The notes beneath the pieces were generated by a model. That model was not told where the DNA came from and ran no database searches. It worked only from the letters and a program-made list of their open reading frames with translations. A stretch of DNA of 64,000 nucleotides from Melioribacteraceae bacterium (GTDB lineage Bacteria; Bacteroidota; Ignavibacteria; Ignavibacteriales; Melioribacteraceae): NCBI GenBank assembly GCA_026983955.1, contig JALSTB010000012.1, forward strand, positions 26,422-90,421, given 5' to 3'. Positions within the stretch are counted from its first letter, which is position 1. The number at the start of each line of letters is the position of its first letter. Shown here piece by piece: positions 56,858-64,000 of this stretch. Both the position numbers and the translations under genes were made by a program.

Positions 56858-57930
56858 AAATATTAGTAAGAACACTCTTAACAATTACAATAGGATTAGT
56901 TATCCTCGGCAGTTTTTTAATCTTCAGCGCCAAAGGGTTGAACGTCTTCATGTCGCACTTGTGGAAAGTAATAGCTGCGTTTACCGGCTTGATATTGGCT
57001 TCGGTGGTGCCATATCGCTACTACAAAGATTACAGTAAAATTTTTATGATAATCGCCGTTTTACTGCTCATAGCAACATTGATTTTCGCCCCGGATATAA
57101 AAGGGGCTTCGAGATGGATTAATCTTAAAGTAATTAGATTTCAACCGTCTGAACTGGCTAAATTGTTTTTGATTGTTCACCTGGCGGTTTTGATTGCACA
57201 AAAAGGTAAAAAAATAGAAGATTATAAAAACGGTTTGGTGTTTCCGCTCTTTTGGATTTTTATTATAAGCGTGCTGATATTGATTCAACCGAATGTTAGT
57301 ACAAGCATGATAGTTTTGTTTACATCATTTACAATGCTCTATGTAGGCGGGGCAAGAATATTGCACTTGGCAGGAATAGTTGGTACGGCAGGTTTTGCCG
57401 GTGGAACGGTAATGATGATTTTTCCGCATTCAAGAAGCCGGGTGCTTTCATTCATCGATAGTTTGATAAACGGGAATGTTGGTCATCAACTGAAACAATC
57501 ACTTGTAGCGCTTGGAAGCGGTGGAGTTACCGGTTTGGGTTTGGGGCACAGCAGGCAAAGTAATTTGTTTTTACCCGAACCTCACAACGATTTTATTTTT
57601 TCCGTGCTGGGTGAAGAATTCGGCTTTATCGGAACGTTATTAATACTTTTTGCCTATTTAACTATTTTCATGATCGGTTTGTTAATTGCGAAAAAAACAA
57701 AAGACGAATTCGGACAACTTCTTGCATTCGGCATCTCGTTTATGATTGTAATCAGCGCGTTTTTACATGCTGCTGTTGGAATAGGAATTGTCCCGACGAC
57801 AGGTATCACACTGCCGTTTATCAGTTTTGGCGGTACTTCAATAATTGTGTTTTGCATTTCGATGGGAATCTTAATTAATATCGGTTTACAGATTAAAGAC
57901 AAAAAATTACGTATAGGGAAAAAAAAGTAA
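56854..57930 (+). CDS. ftsW: SEDS lipid II polymerase FtsW
   Basis: Septal peptidoglycan glycosyltransferase working with FtsI. The 358 residues have about ten helices and SEDS motifs: FQPSELAKLFLIVHLA, GNVGHQLKQSLVALGSGG, PEPHNDFIFSVLGEEFGFIG and GIGIVPTTGITLPFISFGGTS (as two adjoining parts). The start overlaps murD by an ATGA and the stop abuts the murG start. Confidence 0.95.
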   Translation: MKILVRTLLTITIGLVILGSFLIFSAKGLNVFMSHLWKVIAAFTGLILASVVPYRYYKDYSKIFMIIAVLLLIATLIFAPDIKGASRWINLKVIRFQPSELAKLFLIVHLAVLIAQKGKKIEDYKNGLVFPLFWIFIISVLILIQPNVSTSMIVLFTSFTMLYVGGARILHLAGIVGTAGFAGGTVMMIFPHSRSRVLSFIDSLINGNVGHQLKQSLVALGSGGVTGLGLGHSRQSNLFLPEPHNDFIFSVLGEEFGFIGTLLILFAYLTIFMIGLLIAKKTKDEFGQLLAFGISFMIVISAFLHAAVGIGIVPTTGITLPFISFGGTSIIVFCISMGILINIGLQIKDKKLRIGKKK

Positions 57931-59031
57931 ATGACGGGAAAGGCAGACTATAGATTTTTACTTGCCGGTGGAGGAACCGGCGGACATTTATATCCCGCAA
58001 TTGCGGTTGCCGAGCAGATAAGGATTTTAAAACCCGAATCTAAAATTCTGTTTGTTGGAACTAAAGATAAAATTGAAGCAAAAGTGGTACCGTCGAAAGG
58101 ATTTGATTTTAAAACAATTTGGGTAAGCGGATTTTCCAGAAAATTCAAACTGGAAAATTTACTGTTTCCAATAAAACTTATAATTGCAATGATACAATCT
58201 TTAATTATAAATATTAAATTTAAACCAAAAGTTATGATTGGAGCGGGAGCATATGTTTCGGGACCGGTTGCAATAGGTGCCTCGGTGATGGGTGCAAAAA
58301 TTATCTTGCTCGAACAGAACAGCTATCCGGGAATTACCAATCGTTTGCTGGAGAAAAAAGCCGAGCAAATCCATATTTGTTTCGAGGAAACCAAAAAATA
58401 TTTCAGAGATCAAACGAAACTAAAAGTATCCGGCAATCCGATACGGGTTGATCTGCAACTCATTGAAAGAAGTAAAGCATGTGCGGAATTCGGTTTGGAT
58501 GAAAATAAAAAAGTCTTGCTGGTTTTAGGCGGTAGTTTGGGTGCAGGAAATATTAATAAAGCTTTGGCGGCAAATCTCGAGAAGATAATGCGGGACGGTA
58601 TGCAAATTATTTGGCAAACGGGGAAAAATTATTTTGAAGAATATAAAAAATTAAATAGTAAAAATATAAAAGTTTATCCATTTATTGAAAATATGACCGC
58701 AGCATACTCCGCTGCCGATTTGGTAATTGCCCGTGCCGGTGCCACTACCATTGCCGAAGTGGCAGCACTGGGTTTGCCGGTAGTGTTCATACCGTCAACG
58801 GTCGTAGCGGCCAATCATCAATACATGAATGCGAAAACTTTGGAAGAGGGCAATGCGGCAATAATAATTAAAGATGAAGAACTTAAGGATAAATTATATA
58901 CGGTAGTTAAATCTTTAATTAACGACAGTGAAAAATTAGCAGAATTGAAACGGAATATTAAACAATTTTCAAAACCAAATGCTGCCGTGGAAATTGCACG
59001 GGAAGCAATAAAATTGGCGGAAGTTAACTGA
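57931..59031 (+). CDS. murG: Lipid II synthase MurG (GlcNAc transferase)
   Basis: Transfers GlcNAc to lipid I at the inner face of the membrane. It has 366 residues. The N-terminal glycine-rich LAGGGTGGHLYPAIAVAE, LLEQNSYPGITNRLL, LVLGGSLGAGNINKA and the UDP-binding ARAGATTIAEVAALGLP are all as expected. ATG directly follows the ftsW stop. The end overlaps the murC start by one base. Confidence 0.97.
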   Translation: MTGKADYRFLLAGGGTGGHLYPAIAVAEQIRILKPESKILFVGTKDKIEAKVVPSKGFDFKTIWVSGFSRKFKLENLLFPIKLIIAMIQSLIINIKFKPKVMIGAGAYVSGPVAIGASVMGAKIILLEQNSYPGITNRLLEKKAEQIHICFEETKKYFRDQTKLKVSGNPIRVDLQLIERSKACAEFGLDENKKVLLVLGGSLGAGNINKALAANLEKIMRDGMQIIWQTGKNYFEEYKKLNSKNIKVYPFIENMTAAYSAADLVIARAGATTIAEVAALGLPVVFIPSTVVAANHQYMNAKTLEEGNAAIIIKDEELKDKLYTVVKSLINDSEKLAELKRNIKQFSKPNAAVEIAREAIKLAEVN

Positions 59032-60416
59032 TGTTCAGGCAAGTAATTAAAAAAATTCATTTTGTCGGTATCGGTGGAATCGGAATGAGCGGCCTTGCCG
59101 AGATTATGATTAATGAGGGTTTCGAAGTTTCCGGATCGGATTTGAACGAAAGTGAAATCACCAAAAGATTGCGGGAAATAGGTTGTAAAATTTTCATCGG
59201 GCATTCACCGGAAAATCTTAACGATGCCGATGTGCTGGTTTATTCCTCTGCCGTAAGTACCGGCAACCCCGAAGTACAAGCCGCTCTTGAACGTAAGATT
59301 CCTGTAATCAAAAGGGCTGAAATGTTGGCCGAAACAATGAGAATGAAATACGGTATTGGCATTGCCGGCACTCATGGCAAAACAACTACTACTTCAATGG
59401 TGGGATTGGTTTTAACTGAAGGTGGTATTGACCCTACAATTATTGTAGGCGGCAAATTGAGCGGGCTTGGCGGAACAAATGCGCGTCTGGGTAATAGTGA
59501 ATATATTGTGGTTGAAGCGGATGAATTCGACAGAACATTTCTTAAACTTACACCAACCATTGCCGCTATTACAACATTGGAACAAGAGCATCTGGATACA
59601 TACAAAGACCTCGATGATATTAAGAATGCTTTTGTGCAATTTGCAAATAAAGTTCCGTTTTTCGGATTCGTGGTTTTATGTTTGGATGAACCTGCTTTGC
59701 AAGATATTATTCCTTTGATAAACAAAAAAACTATTACATACGGTTTAACTTCGCAAGCGGATGTAAGGGCTGTTGATGTTGAGTTTAACCAGTATCAAAG
59801 TTCTTATACCGTTCAGTACAAAGGTGAGGAATTGGGGCGTATTACCTTGCAACTGCCTGGAATTCATTATGTTAAAAACTCACTCGTTGCGGTCATTATC
59901 GGAAGGGAACTGGGCGTTAAATTCGAAACGATAAAAAAAGCATTGGAATCGTTTTCCGGCGTATACAGAAGATTCGAAACAAAATACAGTAACGATATTT
60001 TAGTTATAGACGATTATGCACATCATCCCACTGAAATAAATGCCACTCTTTCAGGAATAAGAAAAGGTTGGAAGAGAAGATTGGTTGTTGTTTTTCAACC
60101 GCATCTGTATTCAAGAACAAGGGATTTCTATAAAGAATTCGGAAGGGCGTTTCTGGATTCCGATGTGTTTGTTTGCACCGATGTTTATCCCGCACGGGAA
60201 AAACCAATCGAGAATGTTTCTGGCGAGTTGATTGCCCAAGCTACTAAAGATTACGGTCACAAAAATGTGATTTACGAACCCGATAAGAATAACGTACCGG
60301 AATTATTGATGAAGATTGTGGAACCCGGCGATATTGTTGTAACGATGGGTGCAGGTGATATTTGGAAATATGGAGAAAAATTTGTTGAACTTTATAAAAA
60401 TAAAGTTGAGGTATAA
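59031..60416 (+). CDS. murC: UDP-MurNAc:L-alanine ligase MurC
   Basis: First stem-peptide ligase, 461 residues. VGIGGIGMSGLAEI is the UDP site near residue 13, GIAGTHGKTTTTSMVG the ATP loop, EADEFDRTFL and DDYAHHPTEINATLSG are conserved. In many genomes murB follows murC; here ftsQ does, overlapping by one base, so murB must lie elsewhere. Confidence 0.97.
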   Translation: MFRQVIKKIHFVGIGGIGMSGLAEIMINEGFEVSGSDLNESEITKRLREIGCKIFIGHSPENLNDADVLVYSSAVSTGNPEVQAALERKIPVIKRAEMLAETMRMKYGIGIAGTHGKTTTTSMVGLVLTEGGIDPTIIVGGKLSGLGGTNARLGNSEYIVVEADEFDRTFLKLTPTIAAITTLEQEHLDTYKDLDDIKNAFVQFANKVPFFGFVVLCLDEPALQDIIPLINKKTITYGLTSQADVRAVDVEFNQYQSSYTVQYKGEELGRITLQLPGIHYVKNSLVAVIIGRELGVKFETIKKALESFSGVYRRFETKYSNDILVIDDYAHHPTEINATLSGIRKGWKRRLVVVFQPHLYSRTRDFYKEFGRAFLDSDVFVCTDVYPAREKPIENVSGELIAQATKDYGHKNVIYEPDKNNVPELLMKIVEPGDIVVTMGAGDIWKYGEKFVELYKNKVEV

Positions 60417-61162
60417 TGACTAGGATAATTTCAAACTCAAAAGGATTTATACTGTTTATTTTACTGCTGATTGCCCTTACTGTAATTTTGGATGGGAATA
60501 CGGATAAAAAAATCAATAAAATAACGCTTAAAAACACGCTGCATCTTTCTTCAAAAGATTATTTGAAATTTGCACGACTGGACAGTAAAAATTCGTACGG
60601 TAACCTGAGCTTGCTATTGATTAAAGACAAATTGGAAAAACACCCGTACATAGATAAATGCGATGTTTTGTATAAAGGAGATGGTATAGTTGAAGTTGAA
60701 ATAACCGAAGTACCTTTCTATGCATTGTTGATTCAAGGTGATGTTGAAAAAATCGTTACTGATGATGGAAGAATATTACCGGTTTTAAGCGGAACTTCAT
60801 ATATAAATTTGCCGGTGGTTATGTTACCGGATAATATAAAAGATTCTAAAAATATAAACTTGAAAGATGCCTTGAAAATTTTAAAATCTGTTGAACTGTA
60901 CAATTCCGGTTTTTACTCTGAGATTTCAAGTGTCGATTTGACAAAGAAAAATAATATAATTCTTACAATGCTCGATACCGATTACCCTGTGATAATCAAC
61001 AAACAAAATTTATTGGACAATGTATTAACGTTTTGTGACCTGTACAGTTCTATTAAAAACGAAAATGTCAAAGATATTTCATATATCGATTTAAGATTTA
61101 ATAATCATATTTTTATCGGAACGCAAAACGATAAAGCAATGGGAGTGAAAAAAATATTATGA
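60416..61162 (+). CDS. ftsQ: FtsQ/DivIB-like division protein
   Basis: 248 residues: a short cytoplasmic segment, one helix (FILFILLLIALTVILDG), then a periplasmic POTRA-like domain (LEKHPYIDKCDVLYKGDG, VEVEITEVPFYALL) followed by TDDGRILPVLSG. Sequence is poorly conserved; identity rests on domain layout and position between murC and ftsA. Coupled at both ends (TAATG and ATGA). Confidence 0.85.
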   Translation: MTRIISNSKGFILFILLLIALTVILDGNTDKKINKITLKNTLHLSSKDYLKFARLDSKNSYGNLSLLLIKDKLEKHPYIDKCDVLYKGDGIVEVEITEVPFYALLIQGDVEKIVTDDGRILPVLSGTSYINLPVVMLPDNIKDSKNINLKDALKILKSVELYNSGFYSEISSVDLTKKNNIILTMLDTDYPVIINKQNLLDNVLTFCDLYSSIKNENVKDISYIDLRFNNHIFIGTQNDKAMGVKKIL

Positions 61163-62403
61163 GACGAAATATTTTAGCCGGACTCGATTTGGGAACAACG
61201 AAAGTTGGAGCCGTTATTGCCGAAAGGCAAGGGCACAAACTGAGTATTTTGGGTTTCGGCGTTGCACCTTCCGAAGGTTTGAACAGAGGTTTGGTAGCAA
61301 ATATCGGCAAAACCGCAGAAGCTATTAAAAGAGCAATGGAAATAGCTTCAAACCGGGCGGATATAGATATAAGAAGCGTAAACGTCGGAGTTGCGGGTGA
61401 ACATATCACAAGTTTGAGGCACAGAAATTATGTAACAATTAATAATCCTGACCGTGAGATTACCCAATCGGATATAGACAGACTTAAAGCCGATGTAAGA
61501 ACAATCAGAATTCCGTCCGACAGGCAAATTCTGCACATTATACCCGAAGAGTTTTTCATCGATCACCAAGGCGGGATTGAGAATCCTATTGGTATGAGCG
61601 GTTCGAGACTGGAAGCCTTAAATCATGTTGTTTTGGCTTCAATTCCGGCAATTCAAAACATCCGTAAATCCGTCGAAAGAGCCGGCTACAGTGTGGAAAA
61701 TTATATCCTCCAACCCATTGCGTCAAGCGTTTCAGTTTTAGATGAGCATGAACAGGATTTGGGTGTTGTTCTTATCGATATCGGTGGAGGTACTACGGAT
61801 ATTGCAATTTACCATGAAAAAAGCATTAAGCATACAAAGGTGATTGGCGTTGCCGGAAATCAAGTTACAAACGATATCCGCGAATCACTTGGGATTGTGA
61901 CTGCCGAAGCCGAAAAACTGAAGAAAGAATACGGTTATGCTTCGGAGGAAGCAATAATTAAAGATGAAGATATTTACATTAAAGGAGTGGGTGCCCGGGG
62001 AACAATTAAAATACCCGTATCCCTTTTAACTCAAATTATTCATGTTAGAATGAAAGAACTTTTTACAATTATTGATAATGAATTACGTCAGACAAATTTT
62101 AAAAATAAAATTAAAGCGGGAGTGGTTCTAACCGGTGGAGGTTCACTTTTAAGGGGAATTGTAGATCTTGCCGAAGAAGTTTTCGGTTTGCCCACAAGAA
62201 TAGGCGTCCCGCTTGAATTGGGTAACGGTTTGTCGAATGAAATTGAAAGTCCGGAATTTGCAACCGTCGCGGGGTTAATTAAAGGTATTCCGGGTTCACC
62301 TTCATCCGAAAATGTTATTTCAATTAAAACTTCGCGACCCAGAAAGAATTTCAACGTTTCAAAATTTTTTAAGAAAATACAAGAATTTTTTGATGAATTA
62401 TAA
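61159..62403 (+). CDS. ftsA: Cell division protein FtsA
   Basis: Actin-like protein tethering FtsZ to the membrane, 414 residues. It starts AGLDLGTTKVGAVIAE. The SHS2-like 1C region holds VNVGVAGEHI. The phosphate loop is VVLIDIGGGTTDIAIY, and GVVLTGGGSLLRGIVDLA is near the C-terminus. The last residues (FNVSKFFKKIQEFFDEL) form a likely amphipathic membrane helix. Confidence 0.96.
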   Translation: MRRNILAGLDLGTTKVGAVIAERQGHKLSILGFGVAPSEGLNRGLVANIGKTAEAIKRAMEIASNRADIDIRSVNVGVAGEHITSLRHRNYVTINNPDREITQSDIDRLKADVRTIRIPSDRQILHIIPEEFFIDHQGGIENPIGMSGSRLEALNHVVLASIPAIQNIRKSVERAGYSVENYILQPIASSVSVLDEHEQDLGVVLIDIGGGTTDIAIYHEKSIKHTKVIGVAGNQVTNDIRESLGIVTAEAEKLKKEYGYASEEAIIKDEDIYIKGVGARGTIKIPVSLLTQIIHVRMKELFTIIDNELRQTNFKNKIKAGVVLTGGGSLLRGIVDLAEEVFGLPTRIGVPLELGNGLSNEIESPEFATVAGLIKGIPGSPSSENVISIKTSRPRKNFNVSKFFKKIQEFFDEL

Positions 62404-62426
62404 TACACCACAACAAGGAGGACAAC

Positions 62427-63698
62427 ATGTCAAAATTCTTTATGCTCGATAAAGAAGAGCCATTAAGAGCAAAATTAAAAGTAGTTGGCATAGGCGGCGG
62501 TGGCTGCAATGCCGTTGAAAGTATGATGAAACGAGGTTTAACCGGCGTTGAGTATGTGGCAATTAATACCGACGCACAAGTGCTGAAACTGAGTCATGCA
62601 CACCACAAGGTTCAAATCGGTGTTAATGTTACGCGCGGTTTGGGCGCGGGTGCCGATCCGAACGTTGGACGGAAAGCTATTGAAGAGGACCGGGATAAAA
62701 TTGCTAAAATATTGGAAGGCACCGATATGGTTTTCGTAACTGCCGGAATGGGCGGTGGAACCGGTACGGGTGGTGCACCGGTGGTAGCTTCAATCGCAAA
62801 AAGTGTTGGCGCACTTGTTATAGGCATTGTTACCAAACCGTTCAGATGGGAAGGCAAGAAGAGAATGATGAACGCCGAGGAAGGAATACACGAATTAAGA
62901 AGAAACGTTGACAGCTTGATTGTTATTCCAAACGACAGAATAATTACGATTTTAGGTGGCGATGCACCGGCTTCAAGCGCTTTCGATAAACCCAACGAAG
63001 TTCTTTACGAAGCAACCAGGGGAATTGCCGATATTATCACAATCCCGGGAATTATAAATGTCGATTTCGCAGACGTGCGCGCCGTTATGAACGCAAGCGG
63101 AGAGGCAATTATGGGTTGCGGAGTTGCATCCGGTGAAAACCGGGCAATTGAAGCAGCACAAAATGCAATTTCTTCTCCATTGCTGGAAGGTGTTAGCATT
63201 AAAGGTGCAAAAAATATTCTGCTTAACGTTACCGGCTCCGATGACCTTACAATGCAGGAAATTGACGAAGGAAATAAAATTATTTATGAAGCAGCCGGTG
63301 AAGAGGCTAATATTATTTTCGGTTGGGTGAATAAAGAAGATATGAACGAGTATGTATCCTATACCGTAATTGCAACCGGATTCGGTGAAAAGGAAAGCAA
63401 AATAAGAACCCAAATTGAAAAAGATATTGAAAAAACCGAACAACCCAAGAAGAAAGAAGGCTTTACCGGGTTTAAGTATGACAAAGTCCAACAAAAAGAA
63501 ACAATTGATTTGGACGAACCCACAATATTCAGAGTAAAAGGTTCAAAAAATATTTTGCCGGACGATGATCCGATGCCGGCTAGTGGCTTTAAACTCGATC
63601 AACTTGATGCATTCGAAAAAGTTGAGACAAAAAAAAATGACGACTCCAAACGGAATGATGACAATGGTACATCGTTCTTACGTATGATAATGGATTAG
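62427..63698 (+). CDS. ftsZ: Cell division protein FtsZ
   Basis: Tubulin-like GTPase forming the Z ring, 423 residues. GIGGGGCNAVESM near 21, GTP signature GMGGGTGTGGAP at 107-118 and T7 loop NVDFADV at 211-217 are intact. A variable linker leads to a short C-terminal peptide ending FLRMIMD, which should bind FtsA. It has the best Shine-Dalgarno of the cluster (CAAGGAGG) and a 23-base gap before it, allowing higher expression than the coupled genes. Confidence 0.98.
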   Translation: MSKFFMLDKEEPLRAKLKVVGIGGGGCNAVESMMKRGLTGVEYVAINTDAQVLKLSHAHHKVQIGVNVTRGLGAGADPNVGRKAIEEDRDKIAKILEGTDMVFVTAGMGGGTGTGGAPVVASIAKSVGALVIGIVTKPFRWEGKKRMMNAEEGIHELRRNVDSLIVIPNDRIITILGGDAPASSAFDKPNEVLYEATRGIADIITIPGIINVDFADVRAVMNASGEAIMGCGVASGENRAIEAAQNAISSPLLEGVSIKGAKNILLNVTGSDDLTMQEIDEGNKIIYEAAGEEANIIFGWVNKEDMNEYVSYTVIATGFGEKESKIRTQIEKDIEKTEQPKKKEGFTGFKYDKVQQKETIDLDEPTIFRVKGSKNILPDDDPMPASGFKLDQLDAFEKVETKKNDDSKRNDDNGTSFLRMIMD

Positions 63699-63721
63699 TT
63701 TCCGTTTTTAATTAAGGCTGT

Positions 63722-63775
63722 GGAGATTTCTTTCCTTGTTGTGGTGCAACCGAAAATGAGAAATCTTCCGGCCTT
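63722..63775 (+). terminator. Probable terminator after ftsZ
   Basis: GGAGATTTCT is mirrored by AGAAATCTTCC (one bulged base), with a second small stem GTTG/CAAC in the loop, followed by the T-rich GGCCTTTATTTTATTT. It lies 23 bases after the ftsZ stop. Confidence 0.5.
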
Positions 63776-63860
63776 TATTTTATTTGATTCTAATTTTACA
63801 TTTAAGTTTTATCTTATCGCAAGAATCGCTAACTTTCATATTTTAAAATAGATTGCTTTT

Positions 63861-64000
63861 ATGAAAACAAAATTTTTGGTTATAATTTTATTTGGATTCT
63901 ATTCATTTTCCTTTGCCCAATCATCAGGGTCCGTTAAATGGATTGCCAAATTCGGTGCCGCAGGCGGTTTCGTTTCAAACATTATGTTTCCCGATTTTGC
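63861..64000 (+). CDS. Start of a secreted protein (partial)
   Basis: The first 46 residues only. MKTKFLVIILFGFYSFSFAQ is a clear signal peptide with a cleavage site after AQ. The rest (SSGSVKWIAKFGAAGGFV and on) resembles the start of an outer-membrane or secreted beta-rich protein, but no family can be named from this much. The gene continues beyond the window. Confidence 0.6.
   Translation, partial: MKTKFLVIILFGFYSFSFAQSSGSVKWIAKFGAAGGFVSNIMFPDF

Noticed and set aside
1..64000. CRISPR arrays, phage modules, restriction or toxin-antitoxin systems
   Set aside because: Looked for on both strands; no spaced direct repeats and no matching proteins were seen.

Overview
The window is one stretch of an AT-rich chromosome from a Gram-negative bacterium of the Bacteroidota/Chlorobi (FCB) group, most likely the Ignavibacteria (Ignavibacterium/Melioribacter type). 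This placement is inferred from gene content and was not tested. It rests on four things: the division cluster (meso-DAP type MurE, PASTA-bearing FtsI, no murB or ddl); a secreted DUF4783 protein; a 31-residue COX24/AURKAIP1-type basic protein; and several promoters that fit the Bacteroidetes pattern TTTG-N19-TAnnTTTG. Unlike Bacteroidia, many genes carry good Shine-Dalgarno sequences. There is no rRNA operon, CRISPR array, prophage or recognisable insertion sequence.

Layout. 1-3870: envelope and metabolic genes in overlapping order (ispF, DedA, lnt, threonine aldolase). 3873-14543: a fatty-acid beta-oxidation locus. A ScfR/RamB-like regulator diverges from fadD-fadN-fadA-fadE, followed by a 2,4-dienoyl-CoA reductase-like SDR and an exonuclease. 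On the opposite strand, etfB-etfA (14581-16310) supply the electron carrier, and a GMC-type flavoprotein follows. 18009-19302: an M23 peptidase and a small helical protein. 19303-27509: a signalling island with a PAS histidine kinase, an orphan receiver, a STAS protein and four small two-helix membrane proteins that are paralogues of each other. purL and a YihY/BrkB membrane protein are interleaved. A perfect CRP-type palindrome lies inside the island. 27561-30485: pyrR-pyrB-pyrC with a complete PyrR-type attenuation leader. 30636-39434: a sigma-54 promoter, an FN3 lipoprotein, DUF4783, an NtrY-like kinase and an AddA-like helicase-nuclease with an Fe-S nuclease domain. 39514-47498: exported PepF, an IMPDH/GMPR family enzyme, TPR kinase, TPR proteins, HU and the 31-residue basic protein, then tRNA-Thr(CGU). 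47771-63698: a 14-gene dcw cluster, mraZ to ftsZ, almost wholly overlapping. The window ends in the start of a secreted protein.

How the genes fit together. The fad and etf genes form a full acyl-CoA degradation route: activation, dehydrogenation to ETF, hydration and second dehydrogenation by one fusion protein, thiolysis, and handling of unsaturated intermediates. The fad promoter is flanked by repeated TTYGCTRA half-sites that are the obvious operator for the divergent regulator. The dcw cluster encodes lipid II synthesis from MurC to MurG plus the divisome core. Most of the window is conserved housekeeping. The best candidate for something undescribed is the four-member two-helix membrane protein family and its shared upstream motif.
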